A stretch of DNA of 64,000 bases from Anoxybacteroides tepidamans (GCF_014201465.1 NZ_JACHEP010000010.1:1-64000), one strand, 5' to 3'. Shown: positions 55,783 to 64,000, counted from the stretch's first letter. Numbers and translations are program-made. The notes: generated by a model from the sequence alone, not told the origin.

Positions 55783-55836
55783 ATTATAACCGATAGTATA
55801 CATTTTATCACTATATGCTAAAAGTGCATATACTTA
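55783..55836 (-). promoter_or_regulatory. hxlR promoter with HxlR-like site
   Basis: The minus-strand -10 box TATAAT (55783-55788) has no good -35. Overlapping the -35 position is TTATCACTA...AAAGTGCATATACTT (55805-55835 on the plus strand), closely like the blocks at hxlA and the alcohol dehydrogenase. This suggests autoregulation. Confidence 0.6.
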
Positions 55837-55992
55837 CAAACAAACATTATACACATTTAAGTACTTCGTTTCCACAAATGATAGTTGGTGTTTTTTCCTC
55901 ATGGGTAAAGGTTCATTATGAATATGTCCCATTCATCGTATCTCTTTGTCCATTATAACATTAGGTATACTTTTATATACTATATTGTATTT

Positions 55993-56063
55993 TTATCACT
56001 ACATGATAATAAAGTGCGTACTTTTAAAAATATGTTATACCTATTATACTAGCGTCTGTACAA
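55993..56063 (+). promoter_or_regulatory. Alcohol dehydrogenase promoter with HxlR-type block
   Basis: TTATCACTA, AAAGTGCGTACTTT (56011-56024), TATACT (56045-56050) and CTGTACAA match the hxlA promoter nearly base by base in the core and in spacing. The alcohol dehydrogenase is therefore likely in the HxlR regulon. Confidence 0.8.
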
Positions 56064-56090
56064 CAAATCATAAGTACAGGAGGGAACAAC

Positions 56091-57257
56091 ATGAATCGTT
56101 TTACTATTCCACGCGATATTTATTTCGGCGAGAATGCTCTCGATGTTTTGAAAACGTTGGAAGGATCAAAAGCTGTTCTCGTCATTGGTGGTAGCTCCGT
56201 CAAGAAAAATGGGAATCTTGATAAAATTCAACAACTTCTTTCAGGAGCCAATATAGAAACAACAGTGATCGAGGGGATTACGACGGAACCGACGACCCAA
56301 ATGGTCAAAAAAGGTGTACGTGTTCTTCATGATTTTCAGCCTGACTGGGTAATTGGAATTGGCGGTGGATCGGTAATGGATGCGGCGAAAGCGATGTGGC
56401 TGTTCTATGAGCATCCAGAATTAACATTCGAAGAAGCGACTCGTCCATTTAGCTTGCCGCGCTTGCGTACAAAAGCAAAATTCGTGGGAATTCCAACTAC
56501 AAGCGGAAGCGCATCTGAAATCTCCAATTTATCGGTGATTACCGACGCGGAAACAGGTGTCAAATATCCATTGGCTGATTTCGAATTGACACCAGATATG
56601 GCAATTATCGATCCGGTTATGGTTCAATCCATGCCGAAGCATGTGATAGCTTACAGTGGAATGGACGCGATCACACACAGCATTGAAGCATATGTAGCGA
56701 AGCCTCGTACCGTTTTCACCGATTCGATGGCGATTGAAGCTGCTGAAATACTTAAAGAGAATCTTCTTGCTTCTTATCTGGGAGATCTAAAAGCTCGTGA
56801 GCAAGTCCATTATGCTCAGGCGATGGCCGGCATGGCATTTGCTAATGCGGTACTAGGGAACGTGCACAGTCTTTCTCACAAAAGTGGCCCAACCTTTAAT
56901 ATCGCGCATGGATGTGCCAATGCGATTTATTTACCATATGTGATTCAATTTAATCGCAAGATAGTCGAGGACCGTTATGCATCAATTGCAAAACGACTCG
57001 GTCTGAAAGGTGAAAACAATAAAGAATTGGTAGATTCGCTTATTTCTTGGATTCGTGACTTGAATCAAAACATGAACATTCCAAATACGCTCCAAGAGTA
57101 TGGAGTATCCGAGGAGATGTTCCACGCACACGTAGATGAAATGGCAGCCAATGCCGTGAAAGATCCATGTACAAGCACCAATCCGCGTGAAACATCTGTA
57201 GAAGAAATGAAAAAATTATATATCGCAGCGTTTTATGGTCTGGATGTTAACTTCTAA
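56091..57257 (+). CDS. Iron-containing alcohol dehydrogenase (type III)
   Basis: This 388-residue enzyme belongs to the Fe-ADH family, which includes butanol dehydrogenases and the methanol dehydrogenase of Bacillus methanolicus. The NAD-binding loop is IGIGGGSVMDAAKAM and the metal ligands lie in MDAITHSIEAYVAK and LSHKSGPTFNIAHGC. AGGAGG precedes the ATG. Its promoter matches the hxlA promoter, so it is probably induced with the RuMP genes. It could make formaldehyde from methanol, or reduce aldehydes. The sequence does not decide the direction or substrate. Confidence 0.88.
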   Translation: MNRFTIPRDIYFGENALDVLKTLEGSKAVLVIGGSSVKKNGNLDKIQQLLSGANIETTVIEGITTEPTTQMVKKGVRVLHDFQPDWVIGIGGGSVMDAAKAMWLFYEHPELTFEEATRPFSLPRLRTKAKFVGIPTTSGSASEISNLSVITDAETGVKYPLADFELTPDMAIIDPVMVQSMPKHVIAYSGMDAITHSIEAYVAKPRTVFTDSMAIEAAEILKENLLASYLGDLKAREQVHYAQAMAGMAFANAVLGNVHSLSHKSGPTFNIAHGCANAIYLPYVIQFNRKIVEDRYASIAKRLGLKGENNKELVDSLISWIRDLNQNMNIPNTLQEYGVSEEMFHAHVDEMAANAVKDPCTSTNPRETSVEEMKKLYIAAFYGLDVNF

Positions 57258-57290
57258 TTGACAAGTATCATCAAAATTTCTTAACCAAAG

Positions 57291-57330
57291 ATAAAAAGAT
57301 CGGATTCCATTTGAATCTGATCTTTTTATC
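57291..57330 (+). terminator. Terminator after the alcohol dehydrogenase
   Basis: AAAAAGATCGGATTC pairs with GAATCTGATCTTTTT. It separates the alcohol dehydrogenase from zwf. Confidence 0.9.
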
Positions 57331-57374
57331 TCACAGTATTCAAAAGTTTTCGGTTCAAGATGGGGGAATGAAAA

Positions 57375-58832
57375 TTGGATTCTATGACCTTTGTTTTGTT
57401 TGGGGCAACAGGTGATTTAGCTAAAAGAAAAATTTTTCCAGCTTTATATCATTTATTTCTCGATCAAAAAATGCCTCATTCATTTTCCATTATTGGTTTA
57501 GGTAGAAGAGAATGGTCGGATGATGAATTTCAAACACATGTGGAACATTCGTTAAAAACATTTTCTACACGTTTCATCCACGACCGTTCCAAATTGGAAC
57601 AATTTCTTCGCGCATTTCGTTATAGTCCTTTAGATGTAACGAATATGGACGGGTATAAAAAGCTATTGGAAATCGTTCAGCAACGTGAAAAAGAATTGAA
57701 TATTCCTGAAAACCGCATGTTTTATTTATCTGTTGCGCCAGAGTTTTTTGATGTAATTACGTCGAACATCAAGGAAAGTGGATTAGGATCAACAAAAGGT
57801 TGGAAACGTCTAATTATCGAAAAACCATTTGGGCATGATTTGAAATCAGCCCAAGATTTAAACGAAAAGTTAAGTCAAGCTTTCGAAGAAGATGAAATTT
57901 ATCGGGTAGATCATTATCTCGGAAAGCCAATGGTCCAAAATCTCGAAGCTTTAAAATTTGCCAACCCTGTGTTTCAAGCATTATGGAACAATCAGCACAT
58001 AGCCAATGTACAAATTACGGCTAGTGAAACGGTTGGGGTAGAAGAAAGAGCGGGTTATTATGACCGGGCAGGGTCGATTCGCGATATGTTTCAAAATCAT
58101 ATGCTGCAATTGTTAATGATGACAGCCATGCACGTGCCAAAACGGATCAGCTCACAAGACATCCGTAATGAAAAAAGAAAGATCATGGAATCCCTTCGAC
58201 TACTACAAAAAGAAGAAGTAGGTTTACACGTTGTTCGCGGCCAATACGGTCCGGGAGAAATCGATGGTAAATCAGTTGTTGGATATAAAGAAGAACCTGG
58301 GGTTGATGCTTCTTCCACAACGGATACATTCGTTGCGGCTCGTTTATGGATTGATGATGAGTTTTGGAGCGGGGTGCCATTCTATATTCGTACAGGTAAA
58401 AGAATGAAGGAAAAGTCTACACGTATTGTCATTGAATTCAAAAATCCATTAAAGGAATGGTACTTTCCAAAAAATGAGAAAACGGCTCCTAATCTTTTAG
58501 TGATTGAAATCAATCCGAACGAAGGGGTTTCGTTGCAATTCAATAGTAAAAATGTATTAAACGATGGAAAGATGGAGACCGTTCATATGCGCGTTGCGAC
58601 TAGCCAAAAAAATGTACCCGAAGCCTATGAACTCTTAATTTTTGATGCTTTACGTGGCGACTCGACTTTCTTTGCTCATTGGAAAGAAGTTGAATTATCT
58701 TGGAAGTGGATACAGCCTGTTTTAGAAGCATTTGAGGAAAATCTTCTTCCTCTTCACACATATCGTTCCGGTTCGATGGGACCAGAGGCTTCTCATCAAT
58801 TATTAGAAGAGGACGGATTTCATTGGTGGTAG
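57375..58832 (+). CDS. zwf: Glucose-6-phosphate 1-dehydrogenase
   Basis: This 485-residue enzyme oxidises glucose 6-phosphate to 6-phosphogluconolactone with NAD(P)+. The nucleotide loop is FGATGDLAKRK and the active-site motif is RVDHYLGK (about residue 180). TTG at 57375 is used as start with GGGGG eight bases before. It follows the alcohol dehydrogenase terminator, so it may have its own promoter. Together with pgi and gnd it returns fructose 6-phosphate from HxlAB to ribulose 5-phosphate and CO2. Confidence 0.95.
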   Translation: MDSMTFVLFGATGDLAKRKIFPALYHLFLDQKMPHSFSIIGLGRREWSDDEFQTHVEHSLKTFSTRFIHDRSKLEQFLRAFRYSPLDVTNMDGYKKLLEIVQQREKELNIPENRMFYLSVAPEFFDVITSNIKESGLGSTKGWKRLIIEKPFGHDLKSAQDLNEKLSQAFEEDEIYRVDHYLGKPMVQNLEALKFANPVFQALWNNQHIANVQITASETVGVEERAGYYDRAGSIRDMFQNHMLQLLMMTAMHVPKRISSQDIRNEKRKIMESLRLLQKEEVGLHVVRGQYGPGEIDGKSVVGYKEEPGVDASSTTDTFVAARLWIDDEFWSGVPFYIRTGKRMKEKSTRIVIEFKNPLKEWYFPKNEKTAPNLLVIEINPNEGVSLQFNSKNVLNDGKMETVHMRVATSQKNVPEAYELLIFDALRGDSTFFAHWKEVELSWKWIQPVLEAFEENLLPLHTYRSGSMGPEASHQLLEEDGFHWW

Positions 58833-58935
58833 CTCGTGTCGAACTCCATTCTCATCAAATTGAACTATAGGTTAGCTGTGCGTATATACGTATAAAATGT
58901 GAATGGCGAAAGGTTAAATCTAGGAGGCAATGAAC

Positions 58936-59829
58936 ATGAAAGTCGGATTAATCGGTTTAGGAAAAATGGGATTAAACTTAGGTAAAAACCTCATTGACCA
59001 TAAGCACGAAGTAGCGGCATTCGATGTAAATTTAGAAGCGGTTGAAGAAATAAAAAAATATGGGGCTACGGGTGTATCCAGTTTAAAGGAACTCGTTTTA
59101 TCATTAGAAAGGCCAAAAATTGTTTGGATGATGGTTCCACACAACGTTGTTGATTCGGTGATTCGTGAGATTATACCATTTCTAAGCGAAGGCGACATTG
59201 TGATTGATGGTGGCAATTCTCACTATAAGGAATCGATTCGTCGCTATAACGAGCTAAAGGAGATGGGAATTCACTTTATGGATGCGGGAACTTCTGGCGG
59301 AGTGGAAGGTGCTCGAAACGGAGCATGTTACATGGTTGGAGGGGATCATGAAGCTTGGAGCATTGTCGAACCTCTTTTCCGGGATACAGCTGTACAGAAT
59401 GGGTATTTATATGCAGGAAAAGCAGGCAGCGGCCACTTTTTAAAAATGGTTCACAATGGAATTGAATACGGGATGATGGCTGCCATTGGTGAAGGATTCG
59501 AAATATTAGAAAAAAGCGAATTCGATTATGACTACGAAAAAGTAGCAAAAGTGTGGAACAACGGTTCGGTTATTCGTTCATGGCTCATGGAATTAACCGA
59601 ACGCGCATTTTCAAAAGATGCAAAATTAGATGAAATCAAAGGGATTATGCATTCTTCCGGTGAAGGAAAATGGACAGTCGAGACAGCCTTAGATCTGCAA
59701 ACTGCCACTCCTGTCATCGCTATGTCCTTATTGATGCGCTATCGTTCATTAGAAAACGATACATTTACAGGTAAAGTGGTAGCCGCTCTACGCAACGAAT
59801 TTGGCGGACATGCCGTGGAAAAGAAATAA
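58936..59829 (+). CDS. gnd: 6-phosphogluconate dehydrogenase (short form)
   Basis: This 297-residue decarboxylating dehydrogenase makes ribulose 5-phosphate, CO2 and NAD(P)H. It has the Rossmann loop GLIGLGKMGLNLGKNL, IDGGNSHYKESIRR and GTSGGVEGARNGACYMVGGD (split). It is the short form (~300 residues, like B. subtilis YqeC), often NAD-specific, rather than the ~470-residue GndA type. The ATG at 58936 is eight bases from TAGGAGG. It sits between zwf and pgi. Confidence 0.93.
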   Translation: MKVGLIGLGKMGLNLGKNLIDHKHEVAAFDVNLEAVEEIKKYGATGVSSLKELVLSLERPKIVWMMVPHNVVDSVIREIIPFLSEGDIVIDGGNSHYKESIRRYNELKEMGIHFMDAGTSGGVEGARNGACYMVGGDHEAWSIVEPLFRDTAVQNGYLYAGKAGSGHFLKMVHNGIEYGMMAAIGEGFEILEKSEFDYDYEKVAKVWNNGSVIRSWLMELTERAFSKDAKLDEIKGIMHSSGEGKWTVETALDLQTATPVIAMSLLMRYRSLENDTFTGKVVAALRNEFGGHAVEKK

Positions 59830-59938
59830 ATAGTACATCTTCACGAACGGTTCAATGAAATCGCATAAGAGTAATTTTTAGGTCCAAGATCTACACGGAA
59901 GAACGATGGTGAATTTTCGAAAAGAAAGGAGAAGGTAT

Positions 59939-61276
59939 ATGGCTATCTCTTTTGATTACTCCAATGCATTACCATTTATGAAAGAGAGTGAACTAGATCA
60001 TCTAAGTGAATTTGTAAAAGTGGTTCATACTATGCTTCATGAAAAGAAAGGCCTAGGATCGGATTTTCTTGGTTGGGTTGATTGGCCGATTCGCTATGAT
60101 AAGGACGAATTTGCGCGAATCAAGCAAGCAGCCGAAAAAATTCGGAATCATTCAGACGCTCTTGTCGTTATCGGCATTGGCGGATCTTATTTAGGGGCAA
60201 GGGCTGCTATTGAAGCATTGTCCCATACTTTTCATAACCAGATGAACGATACGACGCAAATTTATTTTGCGGGTCAGAATATCAGCTCTACTTATATCTC
60301 TCATTTATTAGATGTGTTAGAAGGCAAAGAGCTGTCTATCAACGTCATTTCTAAATCAGGAACAACGACAGAACCTGCCATTGCTTTCCGGATTTTCCGC
60401 GACTACATGGAGAAAAAATATGGAAAAGAGGAAGCAAGAAAACGGATTTATGTTACTACTGATCAAGAAAAGGGAGTATTAAAAAAGCTTGCCGATCAAG
60501 AAGGATATGAAACGTTTGTTATTCCAGATGACATAGGCGGAAGATATTCTGTGCTGACAGCAGTTGGCCTATTGCCAATCGCCGTAGCTGGATTGAATAT
60601 TGATCGAATGATGGAAGGGGCAGCATCGGCATATTATAAATATAACAATCCTGATCTTTTAACTAATGGAAGTTATCAGTATGCCGCCGTGCGAAATATT
60701 CTTTATCGTAAAGGGAAGGCGATCGAATTATTGGTGAACTATGAACCGTCCCTTCATTACGTATCCGAATGGTGGAAACAGCTGTTTGGCGAAAGTGAAG
60801 GGAAAGATCAGAAAGGACTCTTTCCTGCATCCGTTGATTTTACAACAGATTTACATTCCATGGGCCAATACGTTCAGGAAGGCCGCCGCAATCTGATCGA
60901 AACAGTGCTGCAAGTTAAAAAACCGCGAATCGAACTGACGATTCAAGAAGACCAAGAAAATATCGATGGATTGAATTTCTTGGCGGGTAAGACACTGGAT
61001 GAAGTAAACAAAAAAGCGTTTCAAGGCACGCTATTCGCACACGTAGACGGCGGAGTGCCTAACTTAATTGTTGAACTGGACGAAATGAATGAATACACCT
61101 TTGGTGAAATGATATACTTTTTCGAAAAAGCTTGCGGCATGAGCGGACATTTACTGGGCGTGAATCCGTTTGATCAGCCGGGAGTGGAAGCTTACAAGAA
61201 AAATATGTTTGCCTTACTTGGCAAGCCGGGTTTTGAAGTTGAAAAGGCAGCTCTCATGAAACGGTTATCTAAATAA
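59939..61276 (+). CDS. pgi: Glucose-6-phosphate isomerase
   Basis: This 445-residue enzyme interconverts fructose 6-phosphate and glucose 6-phosphate. Family signatures [35 protein letters not shown] and [14 protein letters not shown] are present. AAAGGAGAAGG lies before the ATG at 59939, and the longer frame from 59906 covers that site. Placed after zwf and gnd, it closes the dissimilatory RuMP cycle. Whether it is a second pgi beside the usual housekeeping copy cannot be told from this window. Confidence 0.95.
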   Translation: MAISFDYSNALPFMKESELDHLSEFVKVVHTMLHEKKGLGSDFLGWVDWPIRYDKDEFARIKQAAEKIRNHSDALVVIGIGGSYLGARAAIEALSHTFHNQMNDTTQIYFAGQNISSTYISHLLDVLEGKELSINVISKSGTTTEPAIAFRIFRDYMEKKYGKEEARKRIYVTTDQEKGVLKKLADQEGYETFVIPDDIGGRYSVLTAVGLLPIAVAGLNIDRMMEGAASAYYKYNNPDLLTNGSYQYAAVRNILYRKGKAIELLVNYEPSLHYVSEWWKQLFGESEGKDQKGLFPASVDFTTDLHSMGQYVQEGRRNLIETVLQVKKPRIELTIQEDQENIDGLNFLAGKTLDEVNKKAFQGTLFAHVDGGVPNLIVELDEMNEYTFGEMIYFFEKACGMSGHLLGVNPFDQPGVEAYKKNMFALLGKPGFEVEKAALMKRLSK

Positions 61277-61329
61277 CGTTTTTATATAAAGGCAACCGCA
61301 AGATTCAACTTATAACCGATTGAAAAGCA

Positions 61330-61371
61330 GGCTACCTGTTCCTGCACCCTACAGGAGGCAGGTAGCTTCAT
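61330..61371 (+). terminator. Hairpin after pgi
   Basis: GCTACCTG..CCTG pairs with CAGG..CAGGTAGC. A weak T run follows. It separates pgi from the convergent bshB2. Confidence 0.65.
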
Positions 61372-61390
61372 GTTTATTGAATTCGAGCGT

Positions 61391-62050
61391 TTATAGAACC
61401 TTCTTCCATTTATACGTCCAAAACCGCTCAGTTTTTAGCCATGCTAACGCATCTCCGCCTCGTTTGGAAGCGGCTTTCATCAGCCCTTCCGTTTGGGAGC
61501 GGTGCGCTTTAATGGCTGCGATTTTTTTATCGATGACGTCACTTACATCGCGGATCACATCTGGATTGCCGATTTCTTGTTCGCAGTTTTTAGAAAAGGC
61601 AACACAGTGCACGGTCGGGCGTTTTTCTTTCGGAAGCCGTTCGACAGCGCGAATAACGGCCGCCCCGCACGCGTCATGGTCAGGGTGAACGCTGTAGCCG
61701 GGATAAAACGTAATGATCAGCGACGGATTTGTTTCAGTGATGATCGCGCTGATGCGGTCAACGAGCAGTTCTTCATCTTCAAATTCAATCGTTTTGTCGC
61801 GAAAGCCTAATAGGCGCAAATCTTTAATGCCAATGACTTTGCACGCGTCTTCCAGTTCTTTTTTGCGGATGAGCGGCAGCGTTTCACGGTTCGCAAATGG
61901 CGGTGTCCCCATGTTTCGCCCCATTTCCCCAAGTGTAAGGCAAGCGTATGTAATCGGAGTGCCTTTTTTTGCGTACATTGCTAACGTTCCCGACACGCCA
62001 AACGATTCATCATCCGGATGAGGAAACACAACAAGTATATGTCTTTCCAT
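61391..62050 (-). CDS. bshB2: Bacillithiol biosynthesis deacetylase
   Basis: This 219-residue LmbE/PIG-L zinc deacetylase removes the acetyl group from GlcNAc-malate in bacillithiol synthesis. Zinc and catalytic residues are in FPHPDDESFG and SVHPDHDACG. It follows yojF in an operon, the same order as yojF-yojG (bshB2) in B. subtilis. Bacillithiol is a cofactor in thiol-dependent aldehyde detoxification, which is interesting next to the formaldehyde locus, although the proximity may be chance. Confidence 0.93.
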   Translation of the reverse strand: MERHILVVFPHPDDESFGVSGTLAMYAKKGTPITYACLTLGEMGRNMGTPPFANRETLPLIRKKELEDACKVIGIKDLRLLGFRDKTIEFEDEELLVDRISAIITETNPSLIITFYPGYSVHPDHDACGAAVIRAVERLPKEKRPTVHCVAFSKNCEQEIGNPDVIRDVSDVIDKKIAAIKAHRSQTEGLMKAASKRGGDALAWLKTERFWTYKWKKVL

Positions 62051-62063
62051 TTTTTAATTCCCC

Positions 62064-62408
62064 CTAAAACGGTTCATAGCTTAACTGCAACGCAACAGCA
62101 AGCTTTCCTTCGTAATCATGTCCGGCCAACAACAATTGCCCTTTATCTGTCACTTCCCAATCGGTCAAACCTTCTGCATACACCCAGCCAAAATCCAACT
62201 TCAACCCGACGCGGTAAGGCCCTTTTCCGACAATTTTCCCGTGGCTAAAACGAATGAGGCCGTTGCGAATGTACGCCCCTGCCGAAAAAAATCCTTCATT
62301 ATGGTGCGACGCATACGCTCCGTTTGTTGTTTCTAAATGCAAATATACATCTTGATTAGCAAAACGGTTCAGCGCCGTCTGCACTTCTTCTATGCGAATC
62401 GGCTGCAC
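62064..62408 (-). CDS. yojF: YojF-family protein (DUF1806)
   Basis: This 114-residue protein is a DUF1806/YojF member: VYLHLETTNGAYASHHNEGFF and KLDFGWVYAEGLTDWEV (split where longer) are recognisable. The start is GTG at 62408, with GAGGGAGGGG six bases before. The ATG at 62429 lies upstream of that site. It is paired with bshB2. No biochemical function is known. Confidence 0.88.
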   Translation of the reverse strand: MQPIRIEEVQTALNRFANQDVYLHLETTNGAYASHHNEGFFSAGAYIRNGLIRFSHGKIVGKGPYRVGLKLDFGWVYAEGLTDWEVTDKGQLLLAGHDYEGKLAVALQLSYEPF

Positions 62409-62578
62409 GAAAACCCCTCCCTCGAACATCGTCTTTTTACTATTTTACATGAAGGGAAGACGCAAAAGGAAATATTTCGTTTTGCAAATTTTTTAGTATA
62501 ATAATGAAAAAGGCATGCGAAAACGTAGCTTCATAAGTTTGAAAACTTGCACCGAAACACAAAAAGAGGTGAGGAACG

Positions 62579-63340
62579 ATGCGTTTTCAAAGAAGGGGTG
62601 TAACGTTTTTAAACATAGATGGCACGTATGTTTCGCAACGAAGACTTCTTCGTTTGCCTCACGAATGGATTGATCTGACGGATGTGGAGCAGACGAATTT
62701 ATATTGTGAAACACATTCATTACAGGAGATTGAAAGGCGCCTTGCGCATCACAGCCGGAAAGGAATCGTCTTCATCGGCAGCGGAAATTATCATTACGTG
62801 TCGTATTTGTTGATGAAACATATCATCGAGCCGTTCACGCTCGTTTTGTTTGACCATCATACCGATCTCGGTGCCGGACAAGAAGCGATGATTTCTTGCG
62901 GTTCGTGGGTGTCTTATGCTATTACAATACCGTTTTTAAAAAAAGTAATGATTGTAGGAGCGACAGTGCAGCAATATCCTCATCTTTCTTCAAACATCAC
63001 GATCTTTCCAAGTTCATTACGCTCTCCGAAACTTCTTTTGTCTCATATTACAACAGAGAATGTGTATATTAGCATTGATAAGGATGTGCTTTGCCGGGAT
63101 GATGCAGTGACGAATTGGGATCAAGGAACGATGACGCTTTCTTTTTTGCTTCAATGTTTAAAAGGTTTATTGGCGCATAAAAACGTGGTTGGGGTCGATG
63201 TGTGCGGCGAATATCCGCAAGCTTCCGTCGATTTATTCCATCCGATGAGCCGCGAAGCGAACCGGAAAAATGAATATGCGAACTTGTGCATTGCGGAAAC
63301 GTGCTTGCGCCATGCGGTACATCACCCGCGTCTGGCATAA
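62579..63340 (+). CDS. Arginase-superfamily protein
   Basis: This 253-residue protein has the ureohydrolase fold. Metal-binding motifs appear as LFDHHTDLG (DxHxD-like) and ISIDKDVL (SxDxD). The first metal site, normally GGDH, is replaced by GSGNYHY, so metal binding may differ from arginase or agmatinase. The late DVCGE fits the family. GAGGTGAGG lies before the ATG. The substrate is unknown (arginase, agmatinase, formiminoglutamase or deacetylase-like). Confidence 0.8.
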   Translation: MRFQRRGVTFLNIDGTYVSQRRLLRLPHEWIDLTDVEQTNLYCETHSLQEIERRLAHHSRKGIVFIGSGNYHYVSYLLMKHIIEPFTLVLFDHHTDLGAGQEAMISCGSWVSYAITIPFLKKVMIVGATVQQYPHLSSNITIFPSSLRSPKLLLSHITTENVYISIDKDVLCRDDAVTNWDQGTMTLSFLLQCLKGLLAHKNVVGVDVCGEYPQASVDLFHPMSREANRKNEYANLCIAETCLRHAVHHPRLA

Positions 63341-63348
63341 TGGAAATT

Positions 63349-63384
63349 GCCCGGTCTTTTCACTGGAAAGCCGGGCGTTTTTTA
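63349..63384 (+). terminator. Terminator after the arginase-like gene
   Basis: GCCCGG-CTTT pairs with AAAG-CCGGGC and a run of six T follows. Confidence 0.88.
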
Positions 63385-63419
63385 TAATCCGATAGGAAAG
63401 TATAAATTTTTCTGAATCG

Positions 63420-63456
63420 GTGTCTAGCTTCGGCTGGGCAGTCGCCTCAGCTTTTC
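63420..63456. repeat. Remnant of a Bacillus-type interspersed repeat
   Basis: GTGTCTAGCTTCGGCTGGG followed by CAGTCGCCTCAGCTT resembles the start of a repeat common in Bacillus intergenic DNA (TGTCTAGCTCCAGC...). Only a short piece is present. The comparison is from memory of the repeat. Confidence 0.35.
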
Positions 63457-63729
63457 TTAATAAATAATGCGAAATGTTTTCTCGTTCAGAATAGGGGCTA
63501 TGTATTCTGTTTCAATCTTTGTCACTTTGGCGAACGGAGTGCCTTGATGCATTTTATCCATAAACATTTGGATTCGTTCGTCAGTCCCTTGTACTTCTAA
63601 CTCTACCGTTCCGTCATCGTTGTTTTTCACCCAGCCGGTTAAATCCCATTTCAGCGCTTCGTGCTGTGTATAATAACGAAAACCGACGCCTTGAACGCGG
63701 CCATGGACAATGGCATGCAACCGCCTCAT
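63457..63729 (-). CDS. acyP: Acylphosphatase
   Basis: This 90-residue enzyme hydrolyses acyl phosphates. The active-site loop GRVQGVGFRYYTQ with its Arg, and the catalytic Asn in GWVKNNDDGTVELEVQG, are present. The ATG at 63729 follows GAGGAGGGG. It appears to be a single-gene unit. Confidence 0.95.
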   Translation of the reverse strand: MRRLHAIVHGRVQGVGFRYYTQHEALKWDLTGWVKNNDDGTVELEVQGTDERIQMFMDKMHQGTPFAKVTKIETEYIAPILNEKTFRIIY

Positions 63730-63800
63730 CGCTGCCCCTCCTCGTATGTTCCTATACAAAATCATACAACAACTTAGCCGATTTTGTATATGCAAAACAA

Positions 63801-63836
63801 AACAAGAAGGACTAAAACATTTTAGCCCTTCTTGTT
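63801..63836. terminator. Terminator at the end of sirB
   Basis: AACAAGAAGG-CTAAA pairs with TTTAG-CCTTCTTGTT. It includes the last codons of sirB, and T-rich sequence follows on the minus strand. Confidence 0.82.
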
Positions 63837-64000
63837 TGTTGCAACATATCGGTTCACTTTTTCTTTCACCAGCTCTTCAAGAAGGGGATGATACCCTAAA
63901 TAATTGCATAGTACCCATTGCCGATTTGACGATGAAAAGGTGCGAAGCTGTTTTTCGATTTTTTTCATTAATACGCCGGTAAACAACAAATAAGGAACGA
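63822..64000 (-). CDS. sirB: Sirohydrochlorin ferrochelatase, C-terminal part
   Basis: Only the last 58 codons are in the window; the gene continues beyond position 64000. It reads VPYLLFTGVLMKKIEKQL and then LCNYLGYHPLLEELVKEKV to the stop at 63822-63824, matching the end of CbiX/SirB-type chelatases (VPxFLFTGxLxxRI, LGxHPLL). It inserts Fe2+ into sirohydrochlorin, the step after the precorrin-2 dehydrogenase at 49509. Confidence 0.78.
   Translation of the reverse strand, partial: VPYLLFTGVLMKKIEKQLRTFSSSNRQWVLCNYLGYHPLLEELVKEKVNRYVATNKKG

Overview
The window looks like chromosome from a thermophilic or moderately thermophilic Bacillaceae of the Geobacillus/Parageobacillus/Anoxybacillus group. 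The reasons are strong AGGAGG-type ribosome binding sites, many TTG/GTG starts, sigma-A promoters, LutABC, HxlAB/HxlR, BshB2-YojF, a bacterial NO synthase, a TPP riboswitch ahead of thiC and sporulation genes. The genus is an inference from gene content. No rRNA, tRNA or CRISPR array was seen.

Layout. 0-1.7 kb: decayed IS30 and IS4-family transposases. 1.8-7.9 kb: a HyuA/HyuB hydantoinase-type operon led by an XRE-cupin regulator. 7.9-12.7 kb: azoreductase, ArsR regulator, a luciferase-like monooxygenase with a decayed partial duplicate of its 5' end, a cloverleaf repeat, and an acylating aldehyde dehydrogenase. 12.9-14.95 kb: an apparently intact IS607 element (serine recombinase plus TnpB with a probable omega-RNA region). 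15-27.1 kb: Cys-tRNA(Pro) deacylase, a sulfur (rhodanese/CoA-disulfide reductase) operon behind a CsoR/CstR-like palindrome, HtrA, an ApbE/ferric-reductase-like cluster, RDD protein, NO synthase, a chemoreceptor, and riboswitch-thiC. 27.2-34.6 kb: a second cloverleaf repeat, an MFS transporter, a three-subunit molybdenum hydroxylase with a decayed MobA-like gene, and D-serine ammonia-lyase. 34.7-36.95 kb: three cysteine-rich spore-surface genes (two Ena/DUF3992-like) with two sigma-K-like promoters. 37-46.4 kb: TerC, then lactate/glycolate utilisation (lutABC, lutR, lctP, glcDF) with two identical-core palindromic operators. 46.6-50.1 kb: a c-di-GMP enzyme gene broken inside its GGDEF domain, DUF1992, precorrin-2 dehydrogenase. 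50.1-61.3 kb: third cloverleaf repeat, then a formaldehyde locus. 61.3-64 kb: bshB2-yojF, arginase-fold protein, acylphosphatase and a partial sirB.

The two most interesting things. First, 50.4-61.3 kb holds all enzymes of the dissimilatory ribulose-monophosphate cycle (hxlA, hxlB, pgi, zwf, gnd) with hxlR and an iron alcohol dehydrogenase. The hxlA and alcohol dehydrogenase promoters share a long conserved upstream block with exactly the same distance to the -10 box, related sequence lies at hxlR and possibly at a small-RNA-like transcription unit, and an adjacent GNAT/GNAT/nitrilase operon has its own repeated promoter. Second, three intergenic elements of about 235-250 bp have terminal inverted repeats and fold on paper into the same cloverleaf: an outer stem, one long two-part arm and two short arms, in the same order. 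Two copies are near-identical in opposite orientation. The third differs in most stem sequences yet keeps the pairing, so the structure seems to be what is selected.
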